In this document: piece after piece, positions 11,235-21,521 of the stretch
Position numbering within the stretch: position 1 is the stretch's first letter
Layout: each line of letters opens with the position of its first letter
Assembly (NCBI GenBank): GCA_033064195.1
Contig: JARBJD010000218.1
Coordinates: 62,001-126,000, forward strand
DNA: 64,000 nt
Reading direction: 5' to 3'
Origin: Blattamonas nauphoetae
Lineage: Eukaryota > Preaxostyla > Oxymonadida
Notes under the pieces: generated by a model
Told to the model about the DNA's origin: nothing
Seen by the model: only the letters and a program-made list of their open reading frames with translations
The model's database searches: none
Program-made: the position numbers and the translations under genes

Positions 11235-12218
11235 AATTTATCCAATGGGTGCGTCATGTCAGTGGCGAAATGATGGAAGTAATCATGAAGAAAATGGACA
11301 ACTCTCGGATTTTTTCGTATACCTGTGTGACAGGAGGTTTTCGATGTCAAAATATCAAGAAACCACCTCAATGGGACAGATCACTCTGCTCTTCTTCAAA
11401 CGGATGTATGCTCCTCTCTCATCCGCCAGGAACACGTGCATCAACCACACGCTTTCGGTGGCGTTCCTGGAGCAGAATGGGTTTGCAGGCTGAAGACTTG
11501 ATGAACGAACGATTTCGTCGCTACTGGATTGGCTGTCCGAAGCGGACGGTTGATGCACATGTTCCTGGCGGATGGAGGGATGCTGTTCATGCGGAATCTC
11601 TCGTTGCTGGGGGATTCTCTTTGTGTTGAAATCAGGGCTGCGTTTGAGAATGTGATTTCTCGTCTTGCCGAAAGAATGATGGGATGTGTGCATTCTCCAC
11701 TTTATTCACGTCTTCCTTCATTTTTCTTTGTTCTGTTTGCGATTGCGGATTGATGTGTTTGTAGGACTGTGGCAGTGATCAACACTGTGACATGTGAGCC
11801 GGCAATATGGCAAAAGTCACCCACTATTCGCGCACCCTCTTTAACACAGGTTTGCTCTTCTTTTTTCCTCAACTGTCCCTTTCTCACTATTCGTTATTTC
11901 TTGTATTCCTCCCTCTTTTCATCTTGTCTCTTATCGGTCGCTTCATCTCTTAAGTTCTATTTTACTCGTTCATTTTTGCTTGTTTATTGGGTTTTCTCTC
12001 TCACGAACTGATTTCGGACTGTTTATCACACTTCTTCTGAAATCCAGAACTTTGGTCGCTTCTGGCTGAAAAGTGTCCAAAATCTGTGGGTGTCCAAAAT
12101 TTGGGATTTTTTTCCAATAATTGATCCAAAATATTGGACACCTGTGACAGGTATCCATTTTTCTTGACAAGAGATCAATGGAGTCCATTTTCTGGGGTCA
12201 CTCTGCACAAAGAGGTTG
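11235..12218. other. Intergenic region with an inverted repeat and a small hairpin
   Basis: Inverted arms at 11421-11447 and 11548-11574 are 27 bp with one mismatch; each arm, read outward, encodes LMHVFLAD or LMHMFLAD, suggesting an inverted duplication of a short coding piece. A second palindrome lies at about 12086-12141, with GGTGTCCAAAAT mirrored by ATATTGGACACC. Short open frames on both strands (11249-11629 plus, 11355-11693 minus) are largely products of the inverted repeat. No supported gene. Confidence 0.45.
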
Positions 12219-13799
12219 ATGGCATGTATGAGTCGCCCCTTTGCAGACCTAACTCGATTTTACCATTCCCTTTCATGTTCTTCCTTCCTAATTTCTTCAA
12301 ACTCCCCTTCTTTCACCCAGCAACAAAACAAAGCGTCCGACTCCTCCGTCTCCTCTCCCTCTTTCTTGTCCTTGTCTATGCTGCAGCCCTTGTTGTCGGA
12401 TTAGCTGGTCTTTTTCAAATGACCCGTTTTCGAATCATTTCTCTCTGTGTGGTCTTCTTCGGGCTCCTCGGAATGGGTGTGTCTTATATTGGATACTGGA
12501 AGAAGGGATTCCCCGTTGAACCCGAAAAAGGCAATGCTCTTGGACCGTGGGTCTCGATCTACTACCTTGGGGGTCTCCTCATACACACCAGCTTCATGTT
12601 CCTCGCCGTCGCAGCTTTCTCTCTCAGGCCGACGATTTCCTACGCTTTGACGTTGTCGGAGGAGGACCTCAAACACCACTTTTCTGGAATCACTGCAGCA
12701 GACATTCAAAAACTTCCGAACTACGTCGAAACAATCAGTGCGATGATGACAATCGTGGGGATCTACTGCCTCGTCGTGAGTCTCTTCCAATTGGGCACAG
12801 TCGTGCTTTTATCAGTCAACCTAGGATCTACTCTTTTTATTAAAGTGTGTTATGATCTCATCTCACTTGAATTTCTCTCAAAAGACCATGTCATCTTCGC
12901 TCTCTCTCATTCTTACCATTTGCCCGACATTTTGCTCTTATCAATCTCTCCTTCCATCTATCGTCCTCTTTCCTTCCCTTCAGTTCTTCCTCACATTCGG
13001 CTCTGTCATCATGCTCTTGGCCGGCGCTGCGATTACTCTTTTCCTCCTGATGCTCAACCCGTGGTATATCACAATGGGAAATGTCGTCATTCTTCCAGAA
13101 TCGCACTATCGATTTCTTATCTTCTTCGCACTTGCACTTTGTGGTGTTGGAGCACTCGGTCTCCTCTCAGTTTATCTTGGAGAGAAACACAAGATCCTGT
13201 CCGTGTTCTATCTTGTCGGAACCCTTATCGTCTATTTTGGACTCCTTCTTTACCTGATCACAATGTTCCGGCACCAAGCAACCATCAGCGACACAATTAC
13301 AGATCTCTGCCACATCCCAGATGGAGAGGAGCCGAAAGTCAAGTGCAGCCAACTTTTGGAGATATATCAGGATAATATGTGCAAATCTGTGCCGGAGGAG
13401 GGCATCACTGACTGTAAGACGAAATACGCTGTCCAGAATGTGATCGATATTTATGTGGAAATGGCCACTGGATGGGGCAATCTTCTCTGTATGCAGAAAT
13501 ATCTTTGATCGTTGACACTCTTTTCCTTGTTCCTCACTCTTCAATTCTTCATTTTCATCCAACTGACGTAAATCATCATCTCTCTTCCTCTTTACTCAGT
13601 GTGGATTTCGTTGTACCTCTTCGTTTTCTTGTGTATATTCACCATTTGTCTGACAATGAATATTTTCCGGAAGGTTTTCTTTTCTTTTCACTCATTTTCA
13701 ACTGCCCGTCAGAGACCGGAGCTTCGGGAAGGATTCAGGAAGCTTACTCAATCAGACGAAGACATGGATGGAGATACATCCCTTATTTCGACTGTCTGA
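12219..13799 (+). CDS. Tetraspanin-like multi-pass membrane protein, five exons
   Basis: Exons 12219-12225, 12321-12775, 12984-13488, 13600-13673 and 13713-13799 stay in one frame, giving 375 residues beginning MASTKQSVRLLRLLSLFLVL. Hydrophobic segments: LVYAAALVVGLAGLF, IISLCVVFFGLLGMGVSYIG, YYLGGLLIHTSFMFLAVAAF, a segment made across the exon 2/3 junction, LIFFALALCGVGALGLL, VFYLVGTLIVYFGLLLYLI and LYLFVFLCIFTICL. A cysteine-bearing loop (CHIPD, KCSQLL, CKSV, DCKTK) precedes the last segment, as in the large extracellular loop of tetraspanins, but there are more segments than in a classical four-span protein and no clear CCG motif. The first exon is only seven bases. Likely plasma-membrane or endosomal; exact role unknown. 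Confidence 0.75.
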
Positions 13800-14288
13800 T
13801 GTCTGAACATACACATTCAACGCTCTTTTGTTCATTTCATAACATTCGAATTGAATCACGACTTTTTTTCGACTACTACAGTGTATTCTCTCGTTTTTGG
13901 AACACGAACATCAGGCCCGACACAGAAGGGAGCGGGAGGTCTTTTGAGTTTGAGCAAAAAATTGATATTTCAGTTAATAAAACGAAATGAAAAATTCCAA
14001 GAAAATCTTTGCCTCTGAACTGGCTAACGACTCAAACGTTTGTCACAAAAAAGATTCCCACTGGACAAGTTCCCTCAAAGGGTATATCTTGCCAGACACC
14101 TTCTATTTGACAGAAAGGGTTTAGGAAAGGGAGAATCAAAATCAACCCAAAAAGCCTCGGGAAACGCTCCTAATCCAACGGATGAGGTGAACTATCTCCC
14201 CCGCTCTGCCAGGTCGACGTCACATCTCTCACACCCACCCCTGAAAAACTCCGAAACAAGTGAGGCCATAGCCTGGATCGAAGAACGG
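13800..14288. other. Convergent 3' region between the tetraspanin-like gene and the second cyclin
   Basis: Both neighbouring genes end toward this stretch. An open frame at 14040-14450 overlaps the cyclin on the opposite strand and has no recognisable domain, so I regard it as chance. Nothing else supported. Confidence 0.45.
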
Positions 14289-15029
14289 CTAGAACGCCTC
14301 GTTAAGGTGCCGGTAGCCAGAAACAATGCCTTTCCAGAGTCGTGTGGCCGCCGCAAACTCAGCCTGGCTGGGGGCAATGTTGAATCCTACAGCGTCGAGG
14401 ATGACCTTCTCCGAAAGGTTGATGTTGCGTGTCGGGATGCCAAAGGCTGAGGCGATCATATTATTTGTATACGGGGTGTCTGTGGCCCATTTGTGTGCGA
14501 GAACCACACATGCAAGGACAGACATTCCGGCGTTGTTCTGCGACAGACGAAGGCAGGTTGGGGCCAGCTTTGACGATATGGCAATTTCGAGAAGGAACAA
14601 AGCGTGGATTGCTTCGGTTGTGCGCAGATGGAACGGCGCGCGTAGAGTTTCCAGTACAACTCCCACCACGCGCCGTGTGGATTCAAATGTCTGAATCTCG
14701 CTTGGAGTCGTGGGGCGCCAGTATGGAAAAGTTTCATCCAGCAAAACAGGCTCGTTCAGGCTGAAGTCTCCACTGAAGCGGACGCCAGGGCCGAGAGGGC
14801 GGCCGATGGTCGGAAGAGTATGATTTTCGGCGCGGTTGTTGCGAGAGAGGAATGTGACCGATGATGAAATGAAGTCACACAGCGCACATAACTCTTCTCG
14901 TGTCACAATGTCACCATCGATTTGGGGCTGAAGAAGCTGCGGTGCTAGAGATGTAAATGTGTTTTGCCAGAACACAGAGTTTGAGGGTAGCGGATGGAGC
15001 GGCAACGGATCCATCAGCGGTGTCTCCAT
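14289..15029 (-). CDS. Cyclin-like protein 2, single visible exon
   Basis: The frame ends at 14289 and is open back to 15257. The ATG at 15029 (METPLMDPL) is preferred because the sequence upstream of it is less protein-like, but the longer start at 15257 is possible. A cyclin box is visible in EAIHALFLLEIAISSKLAPT, MSVLACVVLAHKWATD, NNMIASAFGIPTRNINLSEK and VILDAVGFNIAPSQ. Compared with the cyclin at 3517-4455 the AFGIP motif and the spacing to the following hydrophobic helix are shared. It probably partners with a cyclin-dependent kinase. Convergent with the tetraspanin-like gene. Confidence 0.8.
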   Translation of the reverse strand: METPLMDPLPLHPLPSNSVFWQNTFTSLAPQLLQPQIDGDIVTREELCALCDFISSSVTFLSRNNRAENHTLPTIGRPLGPGVRFSGDFSLNEPVLLDETFPYWRPTTPSEIQTFESTRRVVGVVLETLRAPFHLRTTEAIHALFLLEIAISSKLAPTCLRLSQNNAGMSVLACVVLAHKWATDTPYTNNMIASAFGIPTRNINLSEKVILDAVGFNIAPSQAEFAAATRLWKGIVSGYRHLNEAF

Positions 15030-15328
15030 TGTGGATCGGACACTCAATTCGAGGGACACAGATTTCGTGATTCCATCGTCTTGTGTGATCATGAAAACGC
15101 AGGAGAAACAATGGGCCTGCCCATAGCATTTTATCCATCGATCGTTCTTGATCGCTTTTCCACTTCTACCACTTTCATATTGTTCAATCTGGAAGTGATA
15201 TCCGATTGTATGACTCCCAAGCACATTTTTTTCTTCTGTCTTCATCGTCTGAATCATATTGGATTAAACTATTGACTTCGACTCTCAACACGGGGAAAGG
15301 GACATCGGGAAGTTCGTTCGAGAGAGGA

Positions 15329-15924
15329 GCAAAGAACGGATGACGATCCCACTTCCTCCAAAGTCAGCATCCATCTCAAGAAACACCCAGCCATGCAAAG
15401 TCAATTCCATTTCACTGTGTTCGATGTTCGCTGTCGACGACGAGAGCGACACAACTGACCCATCCCATCCCATCCCACCACAACGACCAACAACTCCACC
15501 AGCTCGACGAGCTCGACTGTGGTGCTCGTCGGTCGGAAGAGCGATCCATCGTTCTCTTCCCTTTTCCCATCCCCTTCGTCCATTCCCCTTTCTTGTTCGC
15601 ATACTCTCAATTCGAGTGCCTCCTCAGTCATCCAGCCAGCGCGTCCACCTCCAAATCCAACATTCGACGGATGGATGGAAGCCACTTCGGCGAAGAAGGA
15701 TTCGTCGATCGACTGTCAACTCATCGATTGGAGAGAGTTGGAGAAGTGCTTCTTTGGATGGAAATGGCGGATGCTCGGGACCTGGACATTGAGAACAATC
15801 CGGCCGAACGAGGATTCTGAAGATGCCGCAGTGAATGGAATGAAGATAATCCAACATTATTCCGATTCGATCCACCTCAACAGATCCAAAAGTGTGCTGA
15901 TTGCGGAAAAGCAACAAGCTTGCT
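15329..15924 (+). repeat. Copy A of a ~600-bp duplicated segment
   Basis: This is near-identical (about 95 percent by eye) to 34745-35345. Homology starts at GCAAAGAACGGATGACG in both and continues, after the insertion at 15925-20539 in this copy, into 20540 onward. Frames on both strands are open for 100-150 codons because the sequence is Ser/Pro/Arg rich, but none has a recognised domain and the two copies do not preserve one frame, so coding status is unproven. Confidence 0.85.
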
Positions 15925-15980
15925 AAGGAGCTCTCTTACCAGTCGCTCCTCACAAACCTTCAGCTCCCACTCCATTGAGA
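15925..15980 (+). repeat. Left 56-bp terminal inverted repeat, locus II
   Basis: A perfect inverted match to 20223-20278. The first bases can form a hairpin (GGAGC with GCTCC around a ~13-nt loop), followed by an AACC motif. This order recurs at the other two compound elements. Confidence 0.9.
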
Positions 15981-18614
15981 TAAAGGTCAGTGAAGTGGCC
16001 CATAGGTCCTTGGATTTCCAAAATGGATTCATATAGTGCTGATCTGTATCGTTAATAACACCGTCCATGCAACCCGCCAATGCGTACTCAACAGATCAGA
16101 CTCACTCAGATACTGCACAGAGTTAAGGAAAGCACGCAACAGTGATCACAAGTTCAACCAATCTCATTGAAGTACAATGATGCCGAACTTACCAGAAAGT
16201 CTCCCACAAGTCAAGTTAAAGAAATCGCCCTTTGCGCAACTGACACACTCGTTTCGAGAGAACAAAAGAGCTGCATTGATCAGATTTCAACCTCTCAACG
16301 AGACTCGCGTCAATCAGTCAAAACCTGCTTAATCCTGATGAAAGATGGATTTAGTCGCCAATGAAATGCCTTGTTTGACGATCTTTATCAAACTAGATCA
16401 CATACAACCAACAACCATCAGCTTTCCGAGTCGTCAGCCTCGCACATCAATGTTCGCTGAACGACATCATCGTTGTTTAGGTTCGATCGGAAGCAACCAT
16501 CACGCCACTGGTGCAATTCCGCACCAAAGAGAGAACCTTAGAGAACGCCCAGCAAGAAGAGTTTCAGGGCACAGCATTTTGGAGGTGATCTGACGCTTCA
16601 CCTGTTGCTTCTCTCCCTCGGCATCTCTCTTGCATCAATCAGGATGGTATCATCAATTTTCCCGGAGTATTCTGACTTCCCAGGGCTGACTAGCACGGAC
16701 AGTCAAAATACCTCCGATTCTTCCGTCATCATCGACTATGTGCAGGATGATGTGTTTGAACATCACTAACTCAAATTAACCAAAGAATTCTCCGAAAAAC
16801 GATAGAAATAATGGACATCCTCAATAAGCATCTCCCAATGATCAAACGACTCATCCAATCAAGTTGAAGCTCCATGGGTGACTCACTATTCCAGAGAGAA
16901 ACACTGAAAGAATGATTGATCGATTGCTGCCGAATTCACAGTTAATGCGACAATGATTGATAAATAAAACGCCGTCACCTGTCGTGGGAGAAATGGAGGA
17001 AAATGGCGTTACTCAGGCCGTATTCACCACAGATACTTAATGAAACAACTCTGAACTTACTTCCAGCACATCAAGATCTCAACGCAGCAGCACGATTTTT
17101 CGTCGTCGCGAAGGGAGATCCACCAACTCGGATTGCCATCTCAGGTGCCTTCGGCCGATATGATAATCGAAGTTATGACCTTAGTGATGTCAGTGACAGT
17201 GTCACACTATTACGTGACGTTGGCGGGAAAGGATCTTTCACAGATTCAAGAACCTCTTCGGATTCGGACGAGAGTTTCTCAACGCATGGAACACAATATT
17301 CATTAGCGATCATGGAATGATCAAAAATTCATCGGTTTACATGGGAGAAGCTCCCTATATCTTGATATCGACCTTGAATCGCGTTTTGAGTTTTCGCATT
17401 GGATTCTTCGATATTATCAGACCATAGCCTGTTTGTGCGGTGTGAAGTGATGCGATACCATCAAGCAAGAGAGCATCATTATCGAGGTTCCAACGATCGG
17501 AACCACACACCGAAGGTTTCCACAAGTATTTAAGTTAGGTCTGACAGGGTGTGGAAGTCGTCCGTCCACTCCTCCCTCTCAACACGTTCACTCACAGATC
17601 CAGTTGGATGTGCACTCTCTCCTACGAGTTACCAGTACACACAATACGAAACTGAACTTGAGCTGGCGCATCTGAAGCAGTTCTACAAGATTAGAATCCT
17701 TCGCAATTCCAGAGATGATTGTTTCGTGTCGAACACGACCGATGTTATGGCGAACGCATGCAACTGCTACGGCTTCTACGAGCACAGGTGGAGTCTCTCG
17801 CCTGATCGTGCAAGTGAACACGACGATGCGCACCAACGAGTGATGCCGACCCTCTCATGCTTGAAGTCGAAGTTCTTCAGCACCTTTTCGGGGTACATCT
17901 CCATATTATCCAATCAGCAGCACCTTCATCATCATTGTCGATGTTTGAATGTTGGAGACAGCGCATCGAGGGACATAAACGTCTCCACTACATTCTCGCC
18001 ACCAATTCCGTGCCGTTATCCTCTTTCATCGTCATAGACGTCAGAACCAGTCATGAACTTGTCAAGCCTCTTCGTAGATGTCATCTACATTCTGCCTTTC
18101 CTTTCATCAGCATCATATCAGCCTCTCTCGAGTTGGCAATGTTTCCGTCGCTTTAATCTAGATAAGAAGTATCAACTCAACACAGCTGTTACCCCGTTGA
18201 ACGTCATCGACCGCTCACCTCTAGAAAACCGTTCTATGAATCGTCGGTGCGGTTCTATGCTCTCCATCCGCCTGAAATGGTCGTGGTGATACTGTCACTG
18301 GGGAATCAGGGAGGTTAATTCTCCCTGATGCGCATCAGAACGATGCAGCTTGAAAGTGACAAAGACAACGCCATTTAATTGGGAAGTCTGCCAATCTGAA
18401 CTTAGAATATGGGGCACAAACGCCTTTGAACAACACTGAACATATTCATCAATCGATCACACGAATAGACTCGACGGACAAGAACATAATCACTCTTGTC
18501 TCCTCACCAGGGTGGCGGGGGATGGATGAAGATTCGTCTTCTCAGAGTGCTTCTCTTCGCATTCTTCTATCATCGCGACAATCTTGTTCCAACAAAACAT
18601 CGCCAAACACCGCG
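15981..18614. other. Cargo of locus II element without recognisable genes
   Basis: Open frames are short (the longest are 17003-17320 and 17549-18037 on the plus strand) and show no motif I can name. Given the ABCC fragment just to the right, parts may be further decayed transporter sequence, but I could not find a Walker A or LSGGQ motif on either strand. Confidence 0.4.
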
Positions 18615-19165
18615 TCAAAACTTTCGCGATGGGAACTGCGAGCGGACAGAATGGTACTTCTGCATCGCCACTCCCATCATCAGCGGAACCACAATTTGGA
18701 TCGACAGCAGCAACAGCACGAAGTAGATCTGCCAGTAAAGATCCCCACATTCCGCGTATCGGTCGTCATCAGCGACAGAAGACGCCCCGATCCCACTTCT
18801 CTCTGAGTGATCAGGTTCAGCTTCATCGTCTTGTTGGAGATGAACGAACTTAGCATCCCTCGCATCGACAGCGTTCGACGGAAGAAGGGCCGATACACAC
18901 TCCATCAGCGAGGCCCTGAATGGACGGAATCACAATCTGCACAATTCTAAAAGCAAAAGGGAATGTACCATTCGTGTCTATGTTTGCGATGTTCTACAGC
19001 AGCAAACCTCACGAGATACCACACGATGTTCACAACCAGCGACCTCTTCGGTGGCTTCTTTGAACAACAAATTGGGAAAAAGCAGACTCGGTGAGCGAGT
19101 GTTCCAACAGGTCCCATTCGGCGCGAGCCTTCAGGTATTCTTCCTGCAACTGCACACGAACGGAT
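18615..19165 (-). pseudogene. Decayed ABCC-type (MRP-like) ABC transporter fragment
   Basis: Minus-strand pieces in several frames follow the order of an ABCC N terminus and first membrane domain: EYLKARAEWDLLEHSL (about 19085-19160), LVVNIVWYLVRFAAVEHRKH (about 18970-19060), IVIPSIQGLADGV (about 18910-18950), then MRGMLSSFISNKTMKLN and GSGRLLSLMTTDTRNVG (about 18745-18870), then YFVLLLLSIQIVVPLMMGVA (about 18655-18720). The stretch from SFISNKTMKL to LMTTDTR matches the well-conserved ABCC segment around KSL.L...A....GEIVNLMS.D. Frame changes and stops separate the pieces, so it is not functional. It lies inside the locus II element and may be captured host sequence. Confidence 0.7.
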
Positions 19166-20222
19166 AGTAGACGAAGTCGAACAGTGACTGTTCCGTGCGA
19201 CTATGACAGATTTCATCAAAAATGGTCGAATCACAACAATCAAAAATGATGACAATATCTCTTGTTCTCCAACAATCTCGAAGCATAAAGTCGATTGAAG
19301 GCGTGGATGAAACAAACAACAACAATTTTCGATAGACTCGCCATCAAGCTGATCGTAGATTTTCAAAAGCAACATTATGCAAAGCAGATTCTTCTCTGTC
19401 CAACTCCATACTGAGAAATTCAATCAGAATTAGCGGTTCTGGATTGTACGCTCAACTCTGCCAGAGAGCTACACTCGATGGTGGAATGCATGACATTCCA
19501 TTGAGTCCTTCTCTCTCAGTCATTATATTCGATGGTTCAGCCACCATCAGTCTGATGGGTTCGATTGTTGAGCTACAAAGGGTGGAAGCACATTCAGTCG
19601 TCAAGCATTGGTCGGTCTTTCATGGATGAATCACTGTCTGTCAAGGGATACAGTGGGATTCTCAGTACCACAGGAGGGTTTTCCTCTGTTTCGCCTGTTC
19701 ATCTGGTCCAACGCGTCAAGTGAACTTCTCCAGCGCTCACAAGAATGATAGAGGGTGAGCTGGGAATGAAGTTATCTTCACAGTGGCTTCATCGCTTGGA
19801 CTCTTGCAACGATTCTGTCAATAGCTACGTCATCAACAAGCGAATCGCACGCAACGATTAGAGCAGATATCTTTCTGATGTGGGAGAAGGAAATCAACAA
19901 GTGCAGCACTAGACAGGCTGAAAGTGTCGTCCTCCGGAGTTCCGTTCTCCGATATTCCCGAACGAACTTTGACTATCACCCTGGGTCAATCGAATCTGAT
20001 ATCGAACTTTTCATCCCTCATCACGATCGGCTGGATACTGCATCAGGTCGTCAATCAAGAAAGAACTCCCTCCAGAACTAGAGGAATGGAGGAACACACT
20101 CAGGAACTGATCACAACAAATCTTGGCTGCAGCCACTAAAGTGGTGTCACGGTCCTCTCTGAACAGATATGTTCTGTCTTATCTCTTCATTCTCTTTCGT
20201 TCTCTGCTAGGTTCTTTTCAAC
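19166..20222. other. Right part of locus II cargo, no gene recognised
   Basis: A minus-strand hydrophobic frame at 19170-19423 may be the remaining N terminus of the transporter relic. The plus-strand frames at 19878-20139, where a recombinase C terminus would be expected by analogy with the other two loci, show no DDYY motif or other recombinase signature. Confidence 0.4.
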
Positions 20223-20278
20223 TCTCAATGGAGTGGGAGCTGAAGGTTTGTGAGGAGCGACTGGTAAGAGAGCTCCTT
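20223..20278 (-). repeat. Right 56-bp terminal inverted repeat, locus II
   Basis: The mirror of 15925-15980. It directly abuts the short module at 20279 with no spacer, the same relation seen at 27438/27442 and 49902/49903. Confidence 0.9.
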
Positions 20279-20539
20279 GTAACAAACCAAAGCTCCCACG
20301 GAGTTCAAAAGCTGCCCCCAAGATTGACCAGGCCGAAGGGCCTTTGCTCCCTCTCCCACCGCGAAAGCGGTAGTTTCTCGGATCATTGGTTTGCCCTGAT
20401 TCGAGAAAAAGAAGTGTAAAAACTCATAATGAATCTAATTTGGAGAATAATTTAAATTGAATCCCTTTTTTGCCCATCAGGACCTATGGGCCACTTCACT
20501 GACCTTTATCTCAATGGAGTGGGAGCTTTGGTTTGTTAC
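20279..20539. repeat. Short terminal module of locus II with 21-bp inverted repeats and hairpins
   Basis: Perfect 21-bp inverted repeats (20279-20299 and 20519-20539) contain AACAAACCAAAGCTCCCAC. Inside are three helices: AGGCC/GGCCT (20330-20343), ACCGC/GCGGT with a GAAA loop (20358-20371), and TTTCTCG/CGAGAAA (20374-20408). The module abuts the 56-bp repeat of the large element. Confidence 0.85.
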
Positions 20540-21521
20540 AAGAAGATGACGGAAAGTACCAATTGGGAGATCCCTGACGGGACAATCTTCTTCGTCAATT
20601 GTGTCAGTTCGATTGGATTGGAGTTGTCGTGGAATTCTCGATGTCGGTGAGTGTCTGATGTGTCAGTGCCATTCTGATGAAGCAATTGTGTATTCGAACC
20701 AGAAAGGACTGCAAAGGACACCCATCTGAGTTCATCTGCCTCGATGGCGATGTTGTGACAAGTTGAATATCTTGAAACGGAGAAGGCAACAATGACTTCG
20801 TGGGAAATAATGTCATTTTCTGGTGTCAACGTGGCCGTTCATCGTCGATTTTCGGATATTCCATCTTTCTCAGAGATAAATCCTCAAAATCTTGGAGATA
20901 GAACAAGACAGACGAGGCATGATACACGGGAATGATAACCTCCACTAACTCCACGGATGGACGGAGCTCTTTAGAAGCAAAACATCTTGGCCCCTCAATG
21001 ACGATATACAATGAGAAACGTTCATGATGCCTTTTCGAGCGATTGCCCACTCGAAAGGAGATTGTAAGAGTATCCCTCTTCTGCAATAACACCGCGGAAC
21101 ATGAGGAGAGACAGATGAGCGGTTTGACGAAAAATGCAATTTCACGAATGAGGATTGAGACGGAGGGATGCGTGATGTCAGGTGATGAGGTACCAACACG
21201 TCACAATGAGTGAAGACCGACATTTTGGGAATAGGAGTGATTGTTGATATCTGAATCGGTAGCAGTCCAGACAAAGAATGATTGAGAGATGATCCAACCA
21301 CAACATTTTTCATCGAGATCATGCATCCATCTCAACCACACCCGTCCCTTTCAAACACATTCGGAACTGGTCATACCACTGAAGGACTGGTTTGTCGCTT
21401 CTCTAACACATATCAATCAACTCAATAGCGTTATTCTCGTGTTTCATTCTCGTTCAAAATTTCTTTCCTCTAATGAGATTATCTGTTCTATCATCTCGTT
21501 TTCCACATTATTGGTGATGTT
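20540..21521. repeat. Duplicated upstream spacer of coiled-coil/SPRY copy 2
   Basis: Similar to 35340-36096, with patches of high identity (for example 21289-21430 against 35868-36010, including TTCGGAACTGGTCA and CACTGAAGGACTGG). The region continues the ~600-bp segment across the locus II insertion. It shows no supported gene and probably holds the promoter of the following gene. Confidence 0.75.

Larger units (their letters stand above)
15925..20539. mobile_element. Compound-ended insertion element, locus II
   Basis: The paralogous segment at 34745-36097 lacks this 4615-bp block. Alignment across the empty site at about 35335-35345 shows a clean insertion with no target duplication. The large part is bounded by perfect 56-bp inverted repeats (15925-15980 and 20223-20278), beginning AAGGAGCTCTCTTACCAG. 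A short module (20279-20539) with its own 21-bp inverted repeats abuts the right repeat. The outer end of that module repeats, inverted, the subterminal sequence of the left end (20484-20527 against 15964-16009). Its cargo includes a decayed ABCC-like fragment. No recombinase is recognisable here, so this copy looks non-autonomous. Confidence 0.85.

Noticed and set aside
14040-14450. 136-codon plus-strand ORF overlapping the second cyclin
   Set aside because: Antisense to a recognised gene and without domain or splice context.
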